Below, one piece after another: positions 6,552 to 9,445 of a stretch of 9,445 nucleotides of DNA. How positions within the stretch are numbered: the stretch's first letter is position 1; every line of letters begins with the position of its first letter. The notes beneath the pieces are model-generated. The model saw only the letters and a program-made list of their open reading frames with translations. It was not told where the DNA came from and searched no databases. Source of the DNA: Acidobacteria bacterium AH-259-G07 (GTDB lineage Bacteria; Acidobacteriota; UBA6911; RPQK01; JADFOI01); assembly GCA_027717925.1 (NCBI GenBank), contig JALLON010000094.1, forward strand, positions 1 to 9,445, given 5' to 3'. Both the position numbers and the translations under genes were made by a program.

Positions 6552-6832
6552 GCCAGGGGACTCTGGGCGGTCTTCCTGGCCGCCTTTCCTGACCTCATTC
6601 CACGGTCGATGACGTGATTTCGGAGGGCGACAAGCTCGTGTTGAGATGGACGGTTCAGGGCACGCACACGGGTGAGTTCCTCGGGATCCCGGCCTCCAAC
6701 AAGCAGATGAGGCTCCCCGTCACAGAGATCTTCCGCATTGCCGACGGTCAGCTCGTCGAGGCCTGGGATCAGTACGATCGCCTGCACCTGATGGAGGAGA
6801 TCGATGGGATCCCAGCATCGACAGCTCGTTGA
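6552..6832 (+). pseudogene. SnoaL-like (ester cyclase type) fragment, 5' truncated and frameshifted
   Basis: The 72-residue frame starting at the GTG at 6614 reads ISEGDKLVLRWTVQGTHTGE, then FLGIPASNKQMRLPVTEIFR, then IADGQLVEAWDQYDRLHLME. This is the C-terminal half of a SnoaL-like NTF2-fold protein, a family of small cyclases, isomerases and proteins of unknown role. A second frame just upstream (6552-6596) encodes FLAAFPDL, which precedes this part in the family. The two join as AAFPDLHSTVDDVISEGD if one C is restored within CTCAT at 6594-6598. Residues before about FLAAF (roughly the first 50) are lacking, replaced by the antisense FN3 gene. It is followed by an attC-like site and could have been an integron cassette gene. 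Confidence 0.6.
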
Positions 6833-7072
6833 TTCTCCCTGAGCCGCTCGTTGTCGCTGCGCGAATGCAGGCTTTGATTCGCTTGTTCAATCGTTTTTGA
6901 GAACAGGCTGTGCTGCAGGATGCGTCCGTAAGCGGACTTCAGAAAGTGGTGGCGGCAGACAACCTAGCGGCTCACGGGGCGAGTGTCGAACCAGCAGTAG
7001 CGGTTTTGGCGCCCAAGTACAGCTCGCAAGTGATCCTAGCACTCGATGTAAGATTGCACCAATTTGAAGACG

Positions 7073-7169
7073 CTGGCTAACAGGCGGTTGCACCTGGCAG
7101 CACTCGCGCGTCAGTTTTGAATGTGGGTCGGAAGCGCGGCGCTGCAGGTGAGCCGGAGCCGTTAGCCAG
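7073..7169 (+). other. Integron attC-like recombination site
   Basis: The outer arms CTGGCTAAC (7073-7081) and GTTAGCCAG (7161-7169) are perfectly complementary. They contain the AAC and GTT ends expected of the R'' and R' boxes, with one departure from the GTTRRRY consensus that is compensated on the other arm. Inside, CACCTG-G-CAGC (7091-7101) pairs with GCTGCAGGTG (7141-7150), leaving one bulged base, and CGCGC pairs with GCGCG. The segments between outer and inner arms pair only in part, as in the spacers with extrahelical bases of real attC sites. The orientation matches a plus-strand cassette (SnoaL-like gene upstream). The next gene starts 35 bases downstream, as in a cassette array. 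No integrase is in the window. A generic hairpin is the alternative. Confidence 0.55.
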
Positions 7170-7203
7170 ACAAAGCTAAGGGCCACACAGAAGAGGTTGG
7201 GTT

Positions 7204-7545
7204 ATGCCCCATGTCGACAACCGGGGAGTTCGAATCACGTACCGTCTTTATGGAGAAGGCGAGCCGCTCGTTTTGATACATGGGTGGTCATGTGAAGGCC
7301 GTTATTGGGACGAGTTCGGATACACAACAAAGCTTAGTGCCGAGTACAAAGTGATTGCTCCAGATCTTCGGGGGCACGGTGACAGCGAAACGCCGGAGGA
7401 TGGAGATTTCACCGACCGGGCGTTCGTTTCTGATGTGATCGCAGTTCTCGACGATCTAGCAATCGACTCAGCCCATGTGTTCGGTGGTAACCGAGACGCC
7501 CCCGCTCTAACGGACCAACAGACTGAACAGTCCAGCCTCATCTGA
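7204..7545 (+). pseudogene. Alpha/beta hydrolase, truncated before the nucleophile
   Basis: The first 94 residues follow the alpha/beta-hydrolase pattern: strand plus oxyanion loop LVLIHGW (about 22-28), APDLRGHGDSETP (about 52-64), and the helix VIAVLDDLAIDSAHVFG (about 78-94). The nucleophile elbow (G-x-S-x-G) should come immediately after VFG. Instead the frame reads GNRDAPALTDQQTEQ and stops at residue 113. No other frame restores the elbow, so the gene is cut near 7490, and some 170 residues, including the catalytic Ser, Asp and His, are lost. The start is supported by AGAGG at 7192-7196, seven bases before the ATG. It lies directly after the attC-like site, where a cassette gene would begin. 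Confidence 0.65.
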
Positions 7546-7646
7546 CATTCTAATGGGACCCTTAGGCCACAACATCAATAAATGCATGTGATATTCTATG
7601 ATTGTTGGGTGGGTCGGGAATCTGGCGCGATCCCCAGCCCATCGGC

Positions 7647-7652
7647 AAGGAG
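7647..7652 (+). promoter_or_regulatory. Ribosome binding site fixing the oxidoreductase start
   Basis: AAGGAG lies four bases before the GTG at 7657. This start places the twin-arginine motif RRRTFLKG at residues 4-11, where a Tat signal belongs. The in-frame ATG at 7582 would add 25 residues of unlikely sequence before it. Confidence 0.65.
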
Positions 7653-7656
7653 CCCA

Positions 7657-8838
7657 GTGACCATTCGTCGACGTACCTTCCTGAAAGGAACCGTTGGATT
7701 CACCACAGCCGCCATGAGCGCCGCGCAGCGGAGGACAGGGGCGACCGGCCGTGAATCGGCAGTCTGTGATGGAAAGAAGGTAAGGGTTGGTGTTATTGGA
7801 TGTGGAAGTGTCTCGACACACTACCTTTCGCATTTGAAGATACCCCATGTCGAGCTTGTAAGCGTGTGCGATCGCATATTTGAGCGAGCCGAGAAAGCCG
7901 GAGCCGAACACGAAGTTCCTCATCAATACGCGCACATCCGAGAGATGCTCGCCGGTGCGCCTTTCGATCTACTGGTGAACCTGACAGACATACAGAGTCA
8001 CTATGAGCTGAACAAGCTCGGCCTGGAAGCCGGCCGTCATGTTTGGAGTGAAGAACCGATGGCGGGGACGTACGAGGAAGGCAAACACCTGCTCAAACTG
8101 GCCAACGCTCGCAGGCTCCGCATATGGGCCGCTCCTACGGTCGTACTCAGCCCGCAGTTCCGCTTCATGGCGGAGACGATCAGTAACGGGAAGTTGGGCG
8201 CTGTCGCGTCGGCTCGCGGCACGTATGGGCATCTCGGGCCCGACTGGGCAGCATTTTTCTATGAGGAAGGGGCGGGGAGCCTAGCGGACCTGGCTGTTTA
8301 TGACCTCACCGCGCTCACCGGCTTGTTGGGTCCCGCCAGAGAGGTAATTGCGGCAACAACGATCATAACACCGGTACGTGAGATCAAACGGGACAAGAAG
8401 GTCGTGCAGGTCGAAGCAGAGGACAATGCGATGGTCACAATGTACCACGACGGAGGAGCGCTGTCGCACGTACAGTCCGGCTTCAACTACCACGCGTCTT
8501 TCCGTCACGACTATACCGGCCAAGGCCATCACACGATCGATATTTTCGGTAGGGAGGGACGGATACAGCTGGCCGGCTACAGCTGGGCCCCACATAGTGT
8601 GGATCTCGCTCTGCGTGGCAAACACGAGCTCAAGAGATTTGCTGATGAACCGAGCGACTACGTATGGGAGAACGGCGCATCGCACATGGCTAAATGCTTG
8701 GCCACGGAGGCCGAGTTACCGCTGACGGCAGAGCACGCGCTTCACGTGGTCGAAATCCTGGAAGCGGCCAGAGAGTCACAGCGGACCGGCAGACGTATCA
8801 AGCTCAAGTCGAGGTTTAACTGGCCGATCTTCACATAA
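7657..8838 (+). CDS. Tat-exported Gfo/Idh/MocA family oxidoreductase
   Basis: The protein has 393 residues from the GTG at 7657. Family members bind NAD(P) in an N-terminal Rossmann fold and oxidise or reduce sugars, inositols and related polyols. Visible here are a twin-arginine signal (RRRTFLKGTVGFTTAAMSAA), the dinucleotide loop VGVIGCGSVSTHYL after about residue 44, the acidic strand end VELVSVCD, the HVWSEEPMAGT segment near 129-139, and a C-terminal alpha/beta domain with GAGSLADLAVYDLTALTGLL. In the usual E-K-P motif the Lys contacts cofactor and substrate. Here codon 133 is GAA, giving E-E-P, so normal catalysis is doubtful unless this is a divergent branch. The length is normal and the frame intact. 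It converges with the cupin gene 95 bases downstream. The substrate cannot be told. Confidence 0.85.
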   Translation: MTIRRRTFLKGTVGFTTAAMSAAQRRTGATGRESAVCDGKKVRVGVIGCGSVSTHYLSHLKIPHVELVSVCDRIFERAEKAGAEHEVPHQYAHIREMLAGAPFDLLVNLTDIQSHYELNKLGLEAGRHVWSEEPMAGTYEEGKHLLKLANARRLRIWAAPTVVLSPQFRFMAETISNGKLGAVASARGTYGHLGPDWAAFFYEEGAGSLADLAVYDLTALTGLLGPAREVIAATTIITPVREIKRDKKVVQVEAEDNAMVTMYHDGGALSHVQSGFNYHASFRHDYTGQGHHTIDIFGREGRIQLAGYSWAPHSVDLALRGKHELKRFADEPSDYVWENGASHMAKCLATEAELPLTAEHALHVVEILEAARESQRTGRRIKLKSRFNWPIFT

Positions 8839-8933
8839 GTCTCTGAACCGGGGTGGCGCTCAATCGTCAGAAAGCATTGAAATGGGGATACAGGACTAAT
8901 TTGTCTGCAGTTCCCGATTTCTCCTGCCCCTTC

Positions 8934-9444
8934 CTATTTCGGTCCGCGGGGGAGGTAGTCAGGCGCAACCCCAAAGATCAGAGTCGTTGTTCGTTTCGAC
9001 GGGTTGTAGAGCTGGTAGGGCGTGTCCGCCGGCAAAAACACACCATCCGTCTGTTTGGCGTCAAGCCAGCGGGTCTGCCCGCGCTCATCCAATGTCGCCT
9101 GGGGAAGCCGTACGTGCACCTCGCCCTCCTCCACATAGATACCATTGTCTCCCCCGTGAACCCGGACTTCCGACTCCTGTCCCGGCAGCAGGATAATCTT
9201 GCCAAAGGTGATCTGGTCCGTGCTGGCCATGATTCCCACTAGCACCTGGCTTTTATCACCCTCCATTCGCCACAAGATGTCGGAGTCGCGAACCACCTGA
9301 TGAGTAGCCGTGCGGCGGGCCTCGCTTAGAGCGGCAGGCCACCGGCCCAGCCACTGATCCTGTGTGTATTTCACTTGCCCTGTCAGCTTCTCCGCGCCGA
9401 TCGCACCCCCCCCCCGGCATGCCGCGGAAGGTATTCGAGTACAC
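8934..9444 (-). pseudogene. Cupin-domain protein, partial at the right edge, frameshifted
   Basis: The 3' part (9374 to 8934, 146 residues from a GTG) is a beta-barrel cupin. Motif 1 appears as LLPGQESEVRVHGGDNGIYV plus EEG. Motif 2 appears as GVFLPADTPYQLYN, in which the usual His is Tyr. Upstream the same protein continues as GAIGAEKLTGQVKYTQDQW to a run of ten G (minus strand). Beyond it, the sense continues in another frame as VYSNTFRGMPGGG to the window edge. One fewer G would join them as MPGGGAIGAEKL. The true N-terminus is outside the window. With fewer metal-ligand His than classical cupins, it may be a sugar- or regulator-type cupin. It converges with the oxidoreductase. Whether it is broken in the cell depends on the real length of the run. 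Confidence 0.65.
9406..9415. repeat. Run of ten C at the cupin frameshift
   Basis: Ten consecutive C on the plus strand (ten G in the coding sense) mark the exact point where the cupin reading frame changes. Nine would restore the frame. Such runs are prone both to sequencing miscounts and to replication slippage. Confidence 0.9.
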
Positions 9445-9445
9445 G

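Noticed and set aside
6841..7272. A 12-base match GAGCCGCTCGTT at 6841-6852 and 7261-7272
   Set aside because: It is one short match, the second copy lies inside coding sequence, and the flanks do not match. Probably chance.
7507..7935. A 142-residue minus-strand ORF
   Set aside because: It is antisense to the start of the oxidoreductase and to the end of the hydrolase fragment, with no recognisable pattern.
1..9445. CRISPR arrays, rRNA genes, insertion-sequence transposases
   Set aside because: No regularly spaced short repeats, rRNA-like stretches or transposase motifs were seen on either strand.

Overview
The window looks like a bacterial chromosomal (or metagenome-contig) segment. The lineage cannot be fixed from it. 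The mix of Tat-exported proteins, a secreted PF04734-like (neutral-ceramidase-type) protein, a Gfo/Idh/MocA oxidoreductase and a cupin is typical of Planctomycetes, Acidobacteria and related soil or marine lineages; that is an inference. Base composition changes across the window. Hand counts of a few single 60-base lines gave about 40-52% G+C at the left and about 60-72% at the right.

Left part (1-2849): probable end of an integrated element. An unrecognised gene tail may run off the left edge. It is followed by three tightly packed plus-strand genes of unknown function (266-1045, 1042-1866, 1851-2336), coupled by 4-base and 16-base overlaps. Then comes a small gene interrupted by an in-frame amber codon (2442-2660), lying between two copies of a roughly 55-base direct repeat that carries TGTGCCC motifs at 11-base spacing. 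An inverted repeat follows, and then exactly the 3' half of a tRNA-Arg(ACG) gene starting at its anticodon loop (2805-2849). A tRNA 3' half without its 5' half is the classic distal attachment site of a tyrosine-recombinase element. The three-gene unit is therefore probably island cargo, with the intact tRNA and perhaps the integrase outside the window to the left.

Middle part (2850-7550): a patchwork of broken genes. A plus-strand 3' remnant with no start (2946-3158) abuts a minus-strand block of three genes: an FN3/Ig-like protein (5224-6501), a PF04734-like protein with one frameshift (3618-5179), and a metallophosphoesterase lacking its C-terminal two thirds (3110-3523). The block is broken at both ends, near 3150 and near 6550. 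Next is a 5'-truncated SnoaL-like gene with a frameshift (6552-6832), an integron attC-like hairpin site (7073-7169), and an alpha/beta-hydrolase gene that stops just before its catalytic serine (7204-7545).

Right part (7550-9445): an intact Tat-exported Gfo/Idh/MocA oxidoreductase (7657-8838) converges on a cupin gene that enters from the right edge. The cupin frame is broken at a run of ten C (9406-9415). Several reading frames are thus spoiled by single-base changes and others by true truncation, so sequencing error and real gene decay both need to be considered.
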